The notes beneath the pieces are model-generated. The model ran no database searches. It was given only the letters and a program-made list of their open reading frames with translations, and was not told where the DNA came from. Shown here in pieces: positions 1 to 12,629 of a stretch of DNA of 64,000 nt. The translations under genes and the position numbers were made by a program. Numbering within the stretch: the stretch's first letter is position 1; each line of letters begins with the position of its first letter. Source of the DNA: Xenoacremonium recifei (lineage: Eukaryota > Ascomycota > Sordariomycetes > Hypocreales > Nectriaceae); the NCBI GenBank assembly GCA_012184525.1, contig WOFQ01000045.1:186001-250000 (forward strand). Direction: 5' to 3'.

Positions 1-2280
1 CTCATGAGGCACACGATGGCATCGTGCGCTGATCACAGCCGAACACGATCCGCCCTTGAGGGCTAGAGGGTTGCCAGCCGGTTCTCCTCCGTCGATCGCC
101 GGAGTTGGGTCAGCCCTGCGGAATGAGTGTGCCAGGATGAAGAGGCCTAGTATAGCAAGGAGAATAAGGACGATGAGAAGTGGTAGCGGAGATATGGCCA
201 CGGCAGAGTATGAGCTGCCATTGGTGCGCGAGAGCGTCGTCAAAAAGACACCCTGGCTGACCATGACTGCCATAGCCAGCACCAGAAAGAAAAGAAACCA
301 GGAGAAGGGCCGGGGCAGCGTGAGGTAGAGTGATGTTGTCTGTTCGCCAGTAGGCTGCCCCGAAGAGATACGGAGCGGCGCGAGCGTACTCGGAAGAGCA
401 AACTGGGAGAACTCATGGGACAAAAAGTATGTCGAGAGCAGTGCGTTAGTCGTGAAATACAGCAGGCCCAGGAGAAGCTGTGGAAGTGCTGTCAGAAAAG
501 CTAGACCAGTGTGAGACGCGCTGTTCGGGAGATCAAGAATCAACGTCGGCTCGCCAAATGTCGAAAGAGGCTTCTTGTCATGGCTGTTCGTTATGGCAAC
601 GCCCATGCCAGCAGCTGCCAACGCCACGGGGACTACCCAGCTCAAGAGCCAGACAGCCCATCGTCCAAACGAAGGCGTCTCCATCCACCGATGAGACTGG
701 GTCTCCCAGCCCTTTGCCTCGCGTAGACCCCATCGGCCAGCTTTAACGTCAGCCTTGGTCATGAGACAGGCACCCTGAGTAGTCGGGTCTGGATCGGTGA
801 GGAATGAGGCCAAGGCATCACCTAGCGTGACTAAGGGGCTGAAAGAAGGCCGGGCAATGGCAAGGACCAAAGCGAGAACGAAAACGAGGTTGATGATTGT
901 CACGACACCAAGCAGAGAGCCACTAAGCATGAGCGATGACTTCCTGGAGGATACCTTCCTGGCAAGACAGTAGTCCACCATTGAGGACAGTGGGTCTGTC
1001 TTCCAGCTCAAGCTGTCAAGCAGGTCGGTAATGGCCGTATCGGAAGCTGTCGTCTGAAGAAGAGAATTCTCGTCGGATCCGGCGGCGCTAGCCACAATTA
1101 AGACGGCATCGTACTCGGTCTGCCACATATCGTCGAATTTGCTAATGCATTCTGAAGTAGTGAGATTGACAAGGCTATGATTTGCGGCCAGTGACTGCAG
1201 ATTCAAAAGATCGGCTTGCGACACACCCCCAGCGTTGTGATCTGAACCGTTGTTAAAGAGGCTGCCGTTGAGAAAGGATGGCGACACGAGTACGAGGTTG
1301 GGTGAGGTCGCTATATCGGTCGTGAAGATAATGGCATTATATCTGACATAATAAGCTTTCAACCTCTCTCATAATTTATATGACCGAGGTACTTACATCA
1401 TTTGCGAGCTGACAGCGAGGATGAGAAGCAGCATCGCAAGCATAGCACGGCCGATGGAAATGGCCGACAGATTTCGTACTGAAGGAATGCCGATATCCAG
1501 CCAACGCAGTTTCTCATGAGCACTGTCCACCTCTTGCCGAGTTGGGCTGCTGAGGATCTGGAAGACATAGTTGGCGCTTGCAATGAGGACAATGGCGAAG
1601 ATGTTGACAATGACATGGATTCCACGGTCAAGTCCCTTGACCTTCATCGAATTGCCCTCTAGAATCGACTCTTCCCCACCGAGCATTCGAGCCTTCAGCG
1701 AAGCGAGAACAAGGCAGATGATAGCCACCACGAGGATGAGGAACGTGATGAGAAGGTTCAACGCTATGCCACCTCTCCATCCAGTCACCATCCTCGCGAA
1801 TAAAGTAGGACGACCGGTTGCCTTGTCACCGAGCATCTTCTCCAAATCATTCACCCGTGAGGGAGATCGCGAGTCATCGTGGGAGCTTGCGCCGGATTCG
1901 AAGAGGTCACCCATCTGTGATTCTAGTGCTCGAGAGTTGCGACCAAACTCGGGGCTTTGGGGGCCGCGCCGGCGTCGTTTCCGGGCGAGCGTCTCGGGGG
2001 TTTCGCCCCGGATGAAGTTCACCACATAGTCAGGGATGAGTTCGCTTTCGAGAATGCTAGACACAGGGCGCTGGAGGCCCCAAGTTCCAGCTCGAGAGCG
2101 CGCAAAGGAAGAGCTGAGAGGGATAGAAGAAGGTGTCGAAGTCGAGTTATTGTGGTGAAATGGCCATGCTCGGCTCGAGGAGGAGGTAGTGCCGGTACGA
2201 GTCCTTGGTCGTCCTGATGGTCCAGATGAGAAGCTACAGATCGATGCGGTGTCAGTCAAATGCTGATCCATACAAGTCAT
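1..2280 (-). CDS. DUF6536 multi-pass membrane protein (3' end beyond window)
   Basis: Exons are 2280..1397 and 1342..1. The 54-nt intron (1343..1396) has donor gtaagt and acceptor cag, and the join keeps the frame for 742 codons to the window edge, so the C-terminus is missing. The first ~165 residues are Ser/Thr/Arg-rich and probably cytosolic. About eight hydrophobic segments follow, beginning at GGIALNLLITFLILVV. Near the end in this window the motif GEQTTSLYLTLPRPFSW, preceded by an ALLST-Y-LSHEFSQFA-like stretch, is typical of the fungal DUF6536 family of plasma-membrane proteins. The family has no established function, so none is assigned. The family call comes from recognised motifs, not from a search. 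The start is the first ATG of the frame. The promoter lies in 2281..4445. Confidence 0.85.
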
Positions 2281-4445
2281 TTGATCTGGACATGTAGTCT
2301 TGTATACCTTCCAAATCTTGATTCACCCTGCCCACTCCAAAAGAACCGACGCCCAGAGGCTCGGGAAGGAAGCACACCCTCCATTTATATGCCCACAGCC
2401 GTCAGGTCGTCGAGTCTGTAAGACAGCTATATTCGTCGAGAAGACATGAGAATAAAAGCGAGCAATAAGAACTGCCTTGTCGTTGCTATAGTGTTCGGGG
2501 CGGTAGCACTGCCTCGCCAGCTTTGGATGCGTGAGAAATAAGCCCGTCCGTAAAAATAGTAATCAATCACCGCCAAATGGACCCGGCCAAAAAGAAAGAA
2601 ATAGAAGAGCTGGACAATATCCGTTGAATAAAAAGGAGCGTGATGGAAAAGACCAATACTGATCGGCCGGCCAGCCTTACACAGAAGGAGAGAAAGATGA
2701 CGAAAGAGAAGGAAGAGGAAGAGAAGGCATCAACCGTCGGGAGAGAGCGAGACATGGCCCCGGGATCTGCTTCTGGCTCTAGAAACAGGGGGGTCAAAGT
2801 GCATGCAGGGTCTCGACTTGACCAGAAGCGTTGAAGAGGCCAATCACCAGGTTGGGCGTCGACGGCGGTGATCCTTGCACGCGGGACGGGATGAATGGGC
2901 TTTTGGTGTTTCGGGTTGAGCATGGGGTAGGCCAGGGGTCGAAGAAACGGCGAGAGCTAGCTCTCAGTGCTCACGATGGTTGGAGACAGTGCCGTGGGGA
3001 TTTGGAATCGACGAGATTTGTCACTAGACAAGACTCATCAAGGATGCTCCAGTCTGTGAGCTGAGATGGTGATGATGGTTCATGCTCCTTGACATGACAT
3101 CCATCAGCAGTCTCCAAAGGAGCGAGTCAATCACCGTAAACGCCACCTCCGTTTCTCACCGGAGAACAGCATCATCCCCGTACCGTCAGCTGAAAAAGGT
3201 TATGGGAGACCAGAAAACCACTCCAGCACCCAGGATGGCCCCCGATGGGCTCCTTCATGCGGCGTGTTTCATCATTTCTCGCAGCTGGCCAATGCCACTT
3301 CCCCTCCGCCAACGGGCTCGTCGGGATCACGGCCCCTGCCGCGTGATTCGCTCGTGGCCGTGGTCGCGACAGACGGCCGCATTTTTATGCTTGAGTGCCG
3401 GACAAGAGACGCGGTTGATGGAGGAGGAAGAAGAGATTGCAGTTCTTGTAGCTGGATCCCGAAGCGAGGAGGTTTTCCCTCTCGTCGTTGTTTCCTTCAA
3501 GATAGACGGCAGGCACTCGCCCAGGATGCCTCTTTCCCTTTCCCATCGGCCCACTACCGACAGCCCCTCAACCCCTGGTCGGAGAATTTCTTATTAAGGA
3601 ACCCTGAAAACCTCCACTGCCTCTCTCCAAGCCTCCTTCATCACCAAGCCACGACCATCACCATCACCACCATGACCTGACTCGACCTGGCCTGGTCGTC
3701 AGGCTCCTCGTCATGACCTCGAAACCCTGATCAGCAAACCCAGGGTCCTCGGCCGCTCAGACTGACGAACCCCGTTTCCCCGCCGGCCCGCGAGCTATAA
3801 TCCTGCTGTGACCTCAACACAGGACCGGACGCTGTGTTTGCCTTGCTGTCACCAATCGCCCTATGCCAGCGCAGCCAGCCAACACACTGGCGCGGGTGGC
3901 TCGTTCGGGGCCCGGAGCCTTGCGGGCTGCTTTCTTACCGTGCTTGTTGACGTTGACGTTGCAGTTCCTGAGGGGCTCTGTTTGAGATCCCTGTCAATAG
4001 CTCGACTAATCAGCCCTAGTTGTCGTGGTGTATCTGCATGTCACTGTGATTGCCCGTGGTTCCCGTGAGTTGTCGTCCTACCATCTCTCTCGTCACAAGA
4101 TTCGGTCATCCGGTCGTGTTGGTGATCGAATTGGCTAAAGCTATTGGTCCAACTTATACTGCTGGTTGTTCCAAGGAAAATTTACCCCCCAAAGCCCTTG
4201 GGCTGTCAACCAGAACATATGATCCATCCCCAACACCTTGCAAATACTCAGTAACGTTAATCAGCGCCATAGCTATGCGTTGTCCAAGGGCTTGGAACGC
4301 CCTATCCAGTCATTGCGCCATCCCAGTGATATCAACAAACACACGGCTCAACCTGTCATGATCCAGTCATAATCGTTCTGTTCTTGCTCTTCTCCTCTTC
4401 CTGTTCTCTTAAATATGCAACCCGTCACAGTCAACCAGAACGCGC
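2281..4445. other. Intergenic: upstream of DUF6536 gene, downstream of mhp1-like gene
   Basis: This stretch holds the promoter of the minus-strand gene starting at 2280 and the 3' flank of the next minus-strand gene. Open frames here (such as 3082..3597) have Ser/Arg/Pro-rich shadow composition, no recognisable domain and no supported splice partners. I see no RNA gene or mobile element. Confidence 0.6.
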
Positions 4446-7400
4446 TCAATCCGCAATCGCACTTTCGTCGCCCACTGTGGAGTGCTCGCCATTGTCCTTG
4501 GGCACCGTGATGTTTGCTCTAGCCTTTTGCTGTGCCTCCACAAATCGCTCCCAGTGATCAGGATCACTCTCTTCCATGAGCTTGAACACAAAGTCCTTGT
4601 TCTCCTTGAAAGCTCGTGTAGCACCCTTTTGCTTGACCAGCTCAAGAAGCTCGCCGCCGATATCCTCAGCCATCTCGTAAAGCATATGCGCATGCTTGGG
4701 GTCGTTCCCGATGGTATCAATGAGGGCGAGCAGGTCAATCTGCTCTTGCTTGAGGAAGCCAAGTCGGAACTGATGCCCGACTCGAAGGATTCTACCTTCT
4801 TCTTGTGCAAGCGTCTTTGAAAGGAGCGAGTTTGATTCCGCAGCTTCTTTCTCGGCATGGAAATCGCCTTCATCCTCGTTATCGGATAACGCCGCGCTCG
4901 GGTCCTCAACCTGAGGCCCGCCTGTTGGAACACTCTCGATGGAGCTCTTCGTAGCTGAAGTAACCGAACTGACAGATGGTCGTCGGGCGACATGTTCTGG
5001 CTGACGAGCATCTGGATATTCGTCTTCGAATCGCTTAATGATGCCTTGCAAAGTGTCGTCAAGGAAGATCAACTTCCGCAGGTTCAGCTCATCACCAGGA
5101 TTTGCCTTCGCCTTGTTCAAGGCCGGCTGTAGTCGGTGACGAATCTTTCGAGCACTGACAAGCAGATGCTTTGACATGTCTTTGACCTTCCCGCCGGGCG
5201 GAAGATGGCGGTCGGGTGTCGATACCCCGTTCTCCACGTCACGGATGAATTCTCCGGATTGCCGGCCGGACTCGTCTCCACGATTCTTCAAGCAACAAGC
5301 AAGGGCCTTCACGACGCCTGTGCCGCCAATCACGTAGTCCTCATCCGGCGCCGAATCGTTGTCACTCACCGACTCATTTTCGTCAAAGACGTCATGACCA
5401 ACCAAATGCACGAGCACATCAGGGTAGGGTGTCGCCTTGGGATCGGCCAAATCGCCAGCATTCTCAGAGAGCGCCGACGCCACAGCGGCACTAACATCGG
5501 CATCTGGGAATCTCTCCATGTTCCGCAAGCAGTAGGCTACTACTTGCCTCGCCATGGCCTTCACGATCTCACCCGAACGGTCACTCGGAACCTCGATATC
5601 CACACATATGAGACTCTTAGAGACTCTCGCTGCGGCCAGGAGTGAAGCGTATAGCGCACAAGCCTCCTCTTGGGCTTCCTCTGTTTGGGCATCGGCGAGT
5701 TTGACCAGTTCGCTGTTGCCGAGGATGTTGATATGTGCTAAGGAGTGTATCTCTGGAACGATCTCAACGATTGCGATGGCTTGCTCAGGAGTCAACTGGC
5801 TGTCCTCAAGGTGAATGCGTTTCAACGCTGGCATCTTAGGTAGATATCTGCAAAACAGTCAGTTACTAAGAATCGGAAACCAGGAGGAGTATTCATGAGA
5901 GCTTACCGTCGCAGCAGACCCACGGCACTGGGTGTTGATTGGAACAAGGCGTGGTTATGCGACAGATCGATGAACCGCAGATTCTTGAGCTTGACCAGAG
6001 TAGGAAGGATCTTGCAGAGCGACGAGGGTGTCACGCTGCAACCTGCCAGACTGATTGCCCACAGAGGCGAGTCCTCGGTTATTGAGGATGCAAGCTTTTC
6101 CATGTGACCGCCCAAGTCATTGCCGCCCAGGTCGATACCCTCGCATTTCCCGGCTGCCAGATACTTGATGACATGCTGTAAACCATCGTCGTTAATGTGG
6201 TTATGGGCAAGACCAAGCCTCTTGACCCCGCATCGTATCAATCCATCAATGACAGTGCCCAGCTGCTCCATGCTGGGCTCCGTCTCACCAATGTTCACCA
6301 ATTCAAGGGAAGAGCCTGCTAGGCGCTCGCCCAATGCCTTGGAGAATATATCCGAGACGCCCATGGGGATATGAACGCCGTTTGGAAGATTTCCATTCTG
6401 CTTGCATTGCCGTGGAAATGCGACTTTGGAAACGTCGAGATACTTGAGCGATCGGCAGAGATAGACGAAAAGTGAGAGGTGCTTCCAGCCATCAGGTCCT
6501 AGCTTGTTGTCCTTGAGCACCAATCGCTCAACGACACCACCTTGGTCTTCCTCTTCGTGCTTTGGCTTCTTACGTCTTAAAGCTGGGCGTTTTGCCGCTA
6601 AGAGGCCAGCCAGGATGACCCGGAGTCCTTCATCCGTTAGACCGCTGTTCTCCATTATGACCTCCCTCACAGGTACGACGGCCATATAATCGCCCAATGT
6701 AATGAGGTCGGGTAGCTGCAGCCAGTAACCGGTCAAGTCCAGTTTGTTGACGAGTCCTGTCGAGGCGGAGTAGTTATCGGCATTGTTCAGCTGCTCTGTA
6801 ATCTTCTTAAGAATCGGAGTCTCCCTCAGCTGGCAACATCTCCGGTAAATACGAACAGGATTCGTAGTCGGAGATCCGGTGGTCTTAGATGATGGTGTCT
6901 TGCTGGGCGCTTTGGCTGCCGATGAGTCGCTGCCGTCGTAGCGTATTTCCATGGGTATAGAACCGTTCGCCTCGGCGAGTTTGCGCTTTTTCTCTTTCCT
7001 AGCTTTGCGCTCCTCCTCGCTCTTCTTCTTCTTCTCTTTCTTCTTGGTGTTTTCCTTATCCTTCTCTAGAGCATTGTCATCCTCGTTCTTAGACTTTTCC
7101 ATATCTGCGTCCGCAGGCAATTCCTTTGCCGCTTCCTTAGGGGGTTCTTTAGATTCTTCTTTGGGAATCTCCTTGGTAGCCGGCTTGGGCTCCTCTTTTG
7201 GCGCCTCCTTTGAAGACTCTTTGGACAAGGACTCGGGGGTGGGCTTGGGAGTACCCAAAATGGTCTGCTCTTCAATTGCCTTGGCGTTCTTCAGCGCTTC
7301 GCCCTCGCCCTTTTCCGTAAGTTTCTTCTTTTGCGACTTGTCAATTGGCTTGCTTTGCGCCGCATCGCCGTCCGCGTATTTGGGCATGGGCGCAATCTCA

Positions 7401-8193
7401 ACGTCAACACAGAAAGCCACCCGTCGCAGTTTCGACCCGTGTAACTCGGCTATGGGACATCGCTCACGGGCGTGATCCACGTTCAACACCACCCGATCGA
7501 CCAGGCCATGGCCTATTCTGCCATGGGGACTGAGCGCACCTGAGGAGGAGGACAATCGTCGTAACACCCCCAGAAAGCCTGCTTGTTCGCTTCGCGGTGG
7601 AGCCGGTATGTAAGGGCCATCGCCCTCTGACCTCGCAGCATGAGGTAACACGGCATTCTTGGCCGGTGCGATCTTGGGAGGCACAGGGTCGAGTTGGGCG
7701 GTGGGTGACGACGGAAGTGGTTGCGATGCAGGGGGCGCGGCCGGTGGAGGCGAGCTGGAGAACTTGGATGAGATGTTGGAAAACCAGGAATTGCGACGGC
7801 GCACGGAGGGGGATGTTGATTCTTTATCTATCGAGCCCGACCGTGATAATCTTCTTTGCGGATGTCCTCCGTTTGGAGTCCCAGACGGGGTGTGGCCGTT
7901 GGCCTGCCCGTTCGTCGGCGAAAGGGCCGAAGGCGGCGGCGGACTTGATCGGGGCGATGCGCCGGGAATTTGGCGAGGCAGAGCGGGCGCAGGAGTCTTT
8001 GAGGGCGGCGAGGACTTGTTGAGTTTCTCTGCTTCAGCGGTTAGCGACGATGCCAGATACTCTGGTAGACAGGCGGCGTGTTGTGCGTGATGGCATGGCG
8101 GGTGGCGACATGGGAGGAGGGTATAACTAAGCACATGCCTTTGGGAGTCCCATGGGTCATCCAGCTCACATCGACGCCGTGGACCTGCTCCAT
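4446..8193 (-). CDS. mhp1: Leucine-rich-repeat protein resembling fungal cell wall biogenesis protein Mhp1
   Basis: Exons are 8193..8139, 8028..5907 and 5847..4446 (1192 aa). Exon 1 encodes only 18 residues (MEQVHGVDVSWMTHGTPK). It joins exon 2 through a 110-nt GC-AG intron (donor gcatgt, branch GCTAAC, acceptor gaagcag). The second intron (5848..5906) is a normal GT-AG intron and joins ..LLRR to YLPKMPALKR in frame. Layout: Pro/Ser-rich N-terminus with a basic RRNSWFSNISSKFSS motif near residue 97; Lys/Glu-rich low-complexity region at about 277-372; leucine-rich repeats at about 445-780 (units such as LKYLDVS, VKRLGLAHNHI, LRFIDLSHN); acidic helical C-terminus. Filamentous fungal proteins with this architecture are annotated as Mhp1, after the yeast microtubule-associated protein. 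That name is recalled, and a microtubule or cell-wall role is inference. Confidence 0.75.
8029..8138 (-). other. GC-AG intron 1 of the mhp1-like gene
   Basis: Donor CAAAG|gcatgt, branch GCTAAC 11 nt before gaagcag|. Without it the start exon runs into a stop codon and the long frame has no ATG start. Confidence 0.65.
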
Positions 8194-11070
8194 GCTGAGA
8201 GGCGCCTTATCAATAAAACACGGTAAGTATGCTGCGGGCGACGGGGGAGCGCGGTGGCCAGGCCGGCCGGGAGACGGTCGATAGGCAGATTGGTGTAAGA
8301 GCTGCTAGATCCGGTGAGGAGGAGAGGAAGAAAGAGAGAGATGCGATGGGATACCAGAGAATATGGGATAGCGACCAAGATCAGCCAAGGTCCGGTCTGG
8401 GCTGTCTCTAGACTCTTAGCGCAGAAAGGCAAAACGCACAGTCCAGGCGACTGGGTTGAGTTAGCAGCTGGTCTCAGCCCGGGCCAAGGTGGAGGGGAGG
8501 TTCATTTTAGTAGCGGGGTAGGCCGGGCTGGGGGACGACTTTATTGGGACGATAATAGTGAGTGGCAGGAATCGGTTGACTTGAGTTGACGCAGGACTGG
8601 CGGTGATGATGATGCAGAATGGAAGCGAGGCCCAGGCTGGGGAAGGGAGGGAGGGGACTGATTGCAAAGCAGCAGCATAACATAATATTGTCATTTTTCC
8701 GCAGGAGCACGCGGGCAAGGCCTGGAGCGCCCGGGAGGCAAGTGCAACGGGAGTGTGACCTCTGCTCCTGCCGCCGCTGTCTATCTGCTGGTGGTCGGGT
8801 ATGTACTTCGATTCATGCGGGTAAGACGCAACGCCTCGTTTCTTTTCTTTTTACTTCATTCTGCAATTCGCCCTTCTCCCTGCTTCCAGCGTCTGACAGC
8901 GCTTTACATATCACCAAAGCCGCTGGTGTTACTGGTCCGATGATGTGAGCATCGCCGTCATACGCCCTCGACTCAGCTGCTGCTCAACAAGCATGTACCC
9001 GCCAGCCGCCGCCGCCGCCCATCGCCTCCCTGTCATCACGGCCGCCGCCACCGTCCAACGGCAGGACATCGTCAACCGGCGCGATAATGCGGAGGGACAT
9101 TTGTGGGAATGCATAAGGGCTGAGGCCAAACTGCCGACCAATTGCCAATTCAACCGCAACAGCCAGGGATATTCGCGGCTGCGCGCATTCAACCAGACGA
9201 AATTTACCGAGTATTACCGTCCTGCCGTTCAAGGTCGTTTCCCACCAGCAGCGTGACCCTTTGAGGTACCCTGGACTACAACGTCACGATCGTCGCTCGC
9301 TGGGACGGACCATCCACGTGCTGGCTCGTCCGTTAACTGGGCTGACCCTCATCAGACAGTACGTCCAGATCCGATACTGTGCTGTGCGCATCGAGCCCAG
9401 TCTGCATTGCCCTAGGAGCACCGTTCCGTCCCTCCGCGATGCACCATCTGATATCAGGTTGATGTCTGCGGGCGCCCGTTTGCATGTGTCGGGACGCCGC
9501 CTCTCGATAGGTCCCGCCCGGTACTTGCGGTGCAGCGACGCACTGCGTTTTCCGTGCCCCGAAATATCGCTGACGATGCGTCGTGCTGCTCGACCAGCGT
9601 CATTTTTAGCTCCTACAGTAGCTGCGGACGCTCATCCTGTTCCAGACCATCGGTCCCTCCACTGAGAGTTCCTTCGCCTCCTACACTTTCCGTGGAACCA
9701 ACCCGGACGCGCAGCATATCGCCGAGTCCATTGCAGACCCGGTCACCGCATCCCACCGCTGATATGCCTGCCAGCCCTCCCTTGAGTCGTTCGGCTTCTT
9801 GGCCAGGATCTCAATAGCCCGGCAACTCGATGGCAGCCATGCGGCATACCTGTCTCGTCTTCGTCTATGCATGCCCCTGCAACAGGACGGAAGAGACAAC
9901 CCTGATGTCAAGATGCTATACCAGACACTAAGTATGCGCCATCCATCGCTCAGTTCCGCATCATTATCACCAGAGATCGGCCATCAAACTCCGCACTGCA
10001 ACCACCCACGAACAAGATCAGGCCTTGACGGAGACTAAGAAGGACCCCGAGACTGCCTCCGCGGGATCCCAAGTCCCTTGCGATCCTGCAAGCGACCTAG
10101 ATACCTTCTAGGCCTACGTCAGTTGGTCAGTAGTCTAACGGCTTGAAGAGCATTACCAATCCGCCCTCGACCGCGTTCTCCAAGCATCCATTCTCCAATC
10201 CTCCAAAACACCAAGCTCACCTTGAATTCGCCATCCAGGGATGGTGCCCTAGCACCCCCACCGATCTTTCGGTCCCCCATGGAAAACCATTTCCACGCGA
10301 CATTCAATTGATCTCAGCGCCAGACCGCTCAGCAAGCGCTTACACTGTCTCTACTTCGTATACGAATCTTACATACGAAGCAATGATACTCTGGAAACTG
10401 ACCTACCAATACATAATAAGCCCCGTCGCACTTTTTAGTTTGCACGCCGCGAGGCTCCCTATCAGATCTCATGTTCAACTATGAGACTCTCCACCCCTGC
10501 AACTGCATCCTGTCCTGCCATGTACGGAGTACAAGCCCTTGTAATTACCTCTCCGTCGCTTTCACGTACCCGAAGCACCGCGTGATTTTCGTCTATTGGC
10601 CACCTTGTCGAGTCGTGTGCCTGTTTTTCATACGATCAACCCTACGACTTTTCGCCAACACGCGCACACAAAAAAGCATCTCTGCTCCACTAAATTATCA
10701 CAGAGTTACCGAGGCACCGAACCCCGAGAAACGGACGAAGCATCGCATTAGGAGAGTGATGCCGTCGCGACCATGCAGTTGCCGTACGATACATATAATG
10801 CGGAACGTTGCAAATTGCCGTTGCTAGAAAAGTCGACTTTACAATGGGCATGAACAACTGTGAACAAATATGGCGTAACGAAGACATCATCCTGGAGTGC
10901 AAGCACGAAACCCGTCACCAATGCTATGGTGTTTGGCTGGAAGGTATCGTTTCTTTTCATTCGTGAGACCCTTAATATGGACCCTCCTATCCCTTTCCGC
11001 GAAACTCCAAACCCAAAGCCAAAGGCAACAATCGTCAATATTCCACAACCATGGTAGTAATGACAACTTT
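8194..11070. other. Long gene-free interval between mhp1-like and RPL5
   Basis: About 2.9 kb. The left part is the promoter and leader of the mhp1-like gene; the right part is the 3' flank of RPL5. A CCG-repeat tract lies near 9003-9018. Frames at 8945..9256, 9261..9665 and 9530..9817 lack recognisable domains, signal peptides or good splice partners. No tRNA boxes or transposase-like sequence were seen. Confidence 0.55.
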
Positions 11071-12202
11071 TTACTCCTCCGCAAGAAGCTCCTGGATGCG
11101 CTCCTGGACACGCTTCTCCTTCTCCTCCTTGGTCAGCTTGGGAGTGCGGTACTTCTTGGAGATCTCCTTCCACTCCTCCTTGGACTTCTTGGGAGCGTCG
11201 CTCTCGTACTTCTTGAAGGGGTCCTCGCGGATGGCCTTGTGGGCCTCGGCGTAGAGGTCCTCAAGACCCTCAGCCTCAACATCGTCATCGATGTACTTCT
11301 GGAACTGGCTGCGGAAGCGCTCCTCATCGTCGTCGGCCAAGTTCTCCATGTACTCGGCGACGTGGCCACCGTAGATGTAGCTTCGGAGGACGTCGGCGTC
11401 GAGCTCCTTGGTCTCCATGTCGTAACCGGGGAATCGCTTCTCGGAGTGGGGGATGAAGATACCACCGTCGGAGGCACCCTTCATGGCACCGAAGACACGG
11501 GCACCAGTGGAGGTTCGGGCAAGACCAACGTCGAGGAAGGCCTTGAAAGGTCGTCGCTCGCCGTCGTCGGTCTCAGCGGCCTCGGTGAGGGTGAACTCAC
11601 CATCAGCCTCCTCGACACCCTCGAAGTCCTCGTCGAGGCCGAGCTTCTTCAGGGTTCGGCGGGCGATGAGGAGACCGGTGGCGTAGGCAGCGGCCCAGTT
11701 GGTGAGACCGTGCTCAATGCCGTAGGCTCGGAGCTCGTGGGAGTAGGCAGAGGCGAAGACCTTGTCACCAGTGATCTCGGAGGTCACGATCTGCATGATG
11801 ATGTCCTTGTTGGTGAATCGGACGACGAGGCGGTACTTGGGCGCATTGTACTTGTTCTTGGCCTGGGTGATGAGGCGCTTGCGGGCGTAGTAGTCGGTCT
11901 TTCCTTGACGTCTGCGCTTGTACTTGGTCTGGTAGCGGCTGAGGTTGTTGTTAGCTCTCGAGCTCGCAGAGAAGACAATTGATGAAGCTGCGGGAGTCAA
12001 CTTACCTGTAGTACGCGCTGTTCTTCACAAGCTTGTGGAAAACCTGTTCACAGACCCCCGAGTCAGCAATTTGCGCTTCAGACTTGCTCGTCCTCCTTCC
12101 GAAGCAACTTGCGGTGACTCTCAACGAGCAATGGGCATTTCTGCCAGAATGTACAAAGAATCCATCCCTAGGATCTCTTTGCGATAGGCCTCAACTTACC
12201 AT
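11071..12202 (-). CDS. RPL5: 60S ribosomal protein L5 (uL18)
   Basis: Exons are 12202..12200 (just ATG), 12043..12006 and 11938..11071 (302 aa, the usual length for fungal uL18). Intron 1 is 156 nt (12044..12199, donor gtaagt); intron 2 is 67 nt (11939..12005, branch GCTAAC). The spliced N-terminus MVFHKLVKNSAYYSRYQTKY matches the family, whereas reading straight through the intron gives a non-conserved start. Also seen are the RRRQGKTDYYARKRL block and the Lys/Glu-rich C-terminal helix. The protein binds 5S rRNA with uL5 and sits in the central protuberance of the large ribosomal subunit. The third positions are strongly C/G biased (CTC, GAG, AAG, GTC), as expected for a highly expressed gene. 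It shares a divergent promoter with the HAD gene. Confidence 0.97.
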
Positions 12203-12297
12203 TTTGACGACTGTGGCCAACGACGGCTTGATGCTTGATGTTGGTAGTTGCTGAGGAAAGGACTGTGTAGGAATTTCTGGTGGGGGATATTTTTACA

Positions 12298-12305
12298 AGC
12301 CCTAA
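12298..12305. promoter_or_regulatory. Telomere-repeat-like (Tbf1-type) element, one mismatch
   Basis: The sequence agccctaa lies between the divergent RPL5 and HAD starts. Such elements occur upstream of ribosomal-protein genes in some ascomycetes. One copy with one mismatch is weak evidence. Confidence 0.3.
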
Positions 12306-12359
12306 TCGCATGGTTGCGAAAATAGCCCCACCACCGTCGAAACTGGGTTGGGTACGAGT

Positions 12360-12365
12360 CACGTG
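12360..12365. promoter_or_regulatory. CACGTG E-box
   Basis: A perfect palindromic E-box within gtcacgtg, the preferred context of Cbf1-class bHLH factors. It is 158 bp from the RPL5 start and 265 bp from the HAD start. Confidence 0.35.
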
Positions 12366-12629
12366 GAAGAGCCCTTGAATCCTTATCTTATCGTGAATTG
12401 CGCTTGCCCTTTTTCAGCGCCAGTCTGTTATTTAGTGCTTTCAATTGGAGGTGGGGAAGCGTGCCGAGGTCTCTCGGATGCAGGTTCGTGTGGGGGAGAG
12501 TCAAGAGCCTGGGGAACTCGGGGTTTAGATTCTGCATCAAATGCGATTGCGATTGTTCATCTCTTTTCTCTGTGATTATTTCATGTCCTTCAGTGTTCTT
12601 TGAAGCGCTAGCAGTGATAGTGTATCGCA

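Larger units (their letters stand above)
12203..12629. promoter_or_regulatory. Divergent RPL5 / HAD promoter
   Basis: These 427 bp drive RPL5 leftward and the HAD gene rightward. Two elements stand out. One is agccctaa at 12298..12305, one base from the AACCCTAA-type (Tbf1) element reported in ribosomal-protein promoters of several fungi, about 100 bp from the RPL5 start. The other is gtcacgtg at 12358..12365, a CACGTG E-box of the Cbf1 type. The promoter role follows from gene orientation; the factor assignments are inference. Confidence 0.5.

Noticed and set aside
7659..8090. Gly-rich plus-strand frames opposite the mhp1-like exon
   Set aside because: They are antisense shadows of its Pro/Ser-rich coding sequence.
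10110..10200. tRNA-like stretch (tggtcagtagtctaacgg)
   Set aside because: It has an A-box-like core but no matching B box or acceptor stem.
10897..11982. 361-codon plus-strand frame opposite RPL5
   Set aside because: It is an antisense shadow of RPL5 with its strong codon bias, Leu/Val/Gly-rich and without a domain.
11939..12000. RPL5 reading through intron 2 to an upstream start
   Set aside because: It gives a non-conserved N-terminus, whereas splicing to the 38-nt exon restores the universal one.
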